From NCBI RefSeq assembly GCF_003697915.1, contig NZ_RCVN01000003.1:124001-188000 (forward strand): a stretch of DNA of 64,000 bases. Direction: 5' to 3'. Of the stretch, positions 62,434-64,000 are shown piece by piece. Position numbers and translations under genes: made by a program. This DNA comes from Staphylococcus pseudoxylosus. Its GTDB lineage: Bacteria > Bacillota > Bacilli > Staphylococcales > Staphylococcaceae. Under the pieces are notes generated by a model. It saw nothing but the letters and a program-made list of their open reading frames with translations. It ran no database searches and was not told where the DNA came from. Numbering within the stretch: the first letter of the stretch is position 1; the number at the start of each line of letters is the position of its first letter.

Positions 62434-64000
62434 TTAGCTTCCAAATACGTTTCTTACTAAACGTTCACTCGAACGACCATCTTGATATTTAAAGTGCTTA
62501 TCTAAGAATGGCTCTACTTTCTCTACTTCAAAGTCTTCGTTATCTAGCGCTGCTATTAAATCATTAAATGACTCTACAATTTTCCCTGGAACAAAGGTTT
62601 CATATGGCTCATAAAAATCACGCGATGTAATATAATCTTCAAGGTCAAACGCATAAAAAATCATTGGTCGTTTAAATACTGCAAATTCATAAACAAGTGA
62701 TGAATAATCACTAATTAGAATATCCGTAACAAATAAAATATCATTAACTTCTCTAAAATCAGAAACATCCACAAAGTATTGCTCATATTCTCTAGGAATA
62801 TTTAATCTATTCTTCACAAATGGATGCATTTTAAATAAAACTACTGCATTATTTTCACGACAATATCGTGCAAATCTAGCAAAATCAATTTTAAAGAATG
62901 GATAATGTGCCGTATGATGTCCATTACCTCTAAATGTAGGCGCAAATAAAATCACTTTCTTATCTTTAATAATCGGTAGTGCCGTCTCCATTTCTGCTGT
63001 AACTTGTTGTTCATACGCCTCATCAAATAAGATATCTGTTCTAGGGACACCGGTTGGGATTATATTTTGTTCTTTAATACCAAAGGCTTCACCGTAGAAT
63101 GGTATATCTGTTTCTGAAGAAACAAAGGCCTTGGTATAATTTCTATGATTTACAGAATTAAAGAATGGTCCGCCTTTTTTTCCAGCTCGACTGTAACCAA
63201 CCGTTTTGAAAGCACCAACCGCATGCCATACTTGAATGATTTCCTGGCTTTTTCTGAATTTTACTGTGTAGAGTAATGGGTGAAAATCATCCACAAATAT
63301 ATAATCTGCTTTACCTAATAAATACGGGAATTTAAATTTGTCGATAAAGTTACGACGTGCCGAAATATTAGATTTAAACAATGCATGTATCTTATATTTG
63401 TCGTCTAAATTTTGGCGTAACATTTCATTATAAACATATTCAAAGTTCCCTGACATTTCTGCTCTTGAATCAGATGTGAACAATACCGTATTACCCTTTT
63501 TCAAATGGAAAAATTTTGTCGTATTAAATATCATTTGGAAGACAAAATTACGCACATTATACGAATAACGATTATACTTTAACTTCAAATCTGCAATCTT
63601 TTGTTTAAGAGGATTTGACTTAGGTGTTGGAGCTTTAAACAAGATATCTAGTACAAACTCATTAACTTCACTGGATATCATTGGTCTCACAATATACTCT
63701 GTTTTATTAGAGTTGCCACCCTTTTTAAATGTATACATAAAATGTTCTAATAGAAAATTATTCTTACCATTTTGAGTAGCTATCTCATGATACTGTTCTA
63801 ACTCATCTTCCTCTAACGTATATTGATTAGGTTCTAATAATGATGAATTAATATTAGCTATATAATCAAAATCACCTTTATATACAATTAAATATTCACC
63901 TGAAGGTAGATAATTTCCGTCATCTAATATAGCCACATTAAAGCGTGCTACGAATTGATTTCCGTTAATTTTTACATCATTTGCTTTCAATTCTTTGGTC
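62434..64000 (-). CDS. tarL: Teichoic acid ribitol-phosphate polymerase TarL (5' end outside window)
   Basis: 521 or more residues of a CDP-glycerol/CDP-ribitol glycerophosphotransferase-family enzyme. It has IIQVWHAVGAFKTVGYSRAG, VPRTDILFDEAY, VLFKMHPFVKNR and ILISDYSSLVYEFAVFKRPM, the family active-site segments. The frame stays open to the window edge, and the residues before the TTG at 63990 (TKELKANDVKINGN) still look like TarL/TarK, so the real start lies beyond 64000. TarL is favoured over glycerol-type TagF by similarity and by the TarS neighbour; TarK, a close paralog, is the alternative. It acts at the cytoplasmic membrane face to polymerise ribitol-phosphate. Confidence 0.88.
   Translation of the reverse strand, partial: TKELKANDVKINGNQFVARFNVAILDDGNYLPSGEYLIVYKGDFDYIANINSSLLEPNQYTLEEDELEQYHEIATQNGKNNFLLEHFMYTFKKGGNSNKTEYIVRPMISSEVNEFVLDILFKAPTPKSNPLKQKIADLKLKYNRYSYNVRNFVFQMIFNTTKFFHLKKGNTVLFTSDSRAEMSGNFEYVYNEMLRQNLDDKYKIHALFKSNISARRNFIDKFKFPYLLGKADYIFVDDFHPLLYTVKFRKSQEIIQVWHAVGAFKTVGYSRAGKKGGPFFNSVNHRNYTKAFVSSETDIPFYGEAFGIKEQNIIPTGVPRTDILFDEAYEQQVTAEMETALPIIKDKKVILFAPTFRGNGHHTAHYPFFKIDFARFARYCRENNAVVLFKMHPFVKNRLNIPREYEQYFVDVSDFREVNDILFVTDILISDYSSLVYEFAVFKRPMIFYAFDLEDYITSRDFYEPYETFVPGKIVESFNDLIAALDNEDFEVEKVEPFLDKHFKYQDGRSSERLVRNVFGS

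Noticed and set aside
63988-63990. TTG at 63990 as the start of tarL
   Set aside because: The frame stays open to the window edge with family-like residues (TKELKANDVK), so this TTG is an internal Leu codon.
1-64000. CRISPR array, prophage, insertion sequence, tRNA or rRNA
   Set aside because: No regularly spaced direct repeats, transposase or integrase frames, tRNA cloverleaf or rRNA-like conserved stretches were recognised.

Overview
The window looks like chromosomal DNA of a coagulase-negative Staphylococcus, most likely of the S. saprophyticus / S. xylosus / S. equorum side of the genus. The evidence is the low G+C content, purine-rich ribosome binding sites, and a gene set with clear staphylococcal counterparts: the wall teichoic acid genes tarL and tarS, sortase A, class III fbp, a nan (sialate) locus, mhqR/E/D, relP and an Rsp/Rbf-like AraC protein. 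I see no rRNA, tRNA, prophage, insertion sequence or CRISPR array. The genus assignment comes from recalled protein similarity; the species is inference.

Layout. 1-4.5 kb: gluconate locus (partial SDR dehydrogenase, gntP, gntK, gntR) with a complete promoter, cre and GntR operator. 4.5-8.8 kb: a MerR remnant, the small alarmone synthetase relP, a YdaT-like stress protein and two tandem paralogous membrane proteins of unknown function. 8.9-24.6 kb: ordinary metabolism and transport (FUSC-family protein, acetolactate decarboxylase, ABM monooxygenase, anion MFS transporter, DedA, putP, fbp, CPA1 antiporter, YkvI-like protein, DASS transporter, isochorismatase-fold hydrolase). 24.7-29.4 kb: quinone-resistance block mhqD, two VOC dioxygenases and mhqR, with divergent aldA. 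29.5-39.8 kb: zinc-binding lipoprotein, a heterodimeric ABC exporter, a broken tubby-like gene, catE, flavin reductases, an XRE/membrane pair and an unlisted 28-residue peptide gene. 40-45.4 kb: the sialic acid locus nanT-nanA / nanK / nanR / nanE. 45.5-49.5 kb: srtA and housekeeping enzymes. 49.8-54.8 kb: a LacI-controlled pentitol operon (dehydrogenase, xylulokinase, permease). 55.1-60.1 kb: an AraC/Rsp-like regulator and an ECF importer. 60.6-64 kb: tarS and 5'-truncated tarL.

How the parts work together. Carbon-source loci dominate, and four of them carry exact matches to the CcpA consensus TGNAANCGNTNNCA (gnt, a hexuronate-type transporter, nan and pentitol); gntP has a 13/14 match. Each sugar regulator has a visible palindrome: GntR ATACTTGTATACAAGTAT, NanR ATGAAAATATTTTTCAT at both divergent nan promoters, and the LacI-type site ACTTAAACGTTTAAGT twice. 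A second theme is defence against quinones and electrophiles. Two MhqR-type operators flank mhqR, and three perfect GTATA-N5-TATAC sites, the motif I recall for the staphylococcal quinone sensor QsrR, lie at the ABM monooxygenase, at mhqR/aldA and inside the catE promoter.

The most interesting poorly described items are the tandem membrane paralogs (6380-8757), the 28-residue peptide gene (39739-39825), an orphan consensus promoter with a possible small RNA (49601-49830), the long inverted repeat before tarS, and a seven-member family of intergenic hairpin repeats. I found no clear new multi-gene defence or biosynthetic system.
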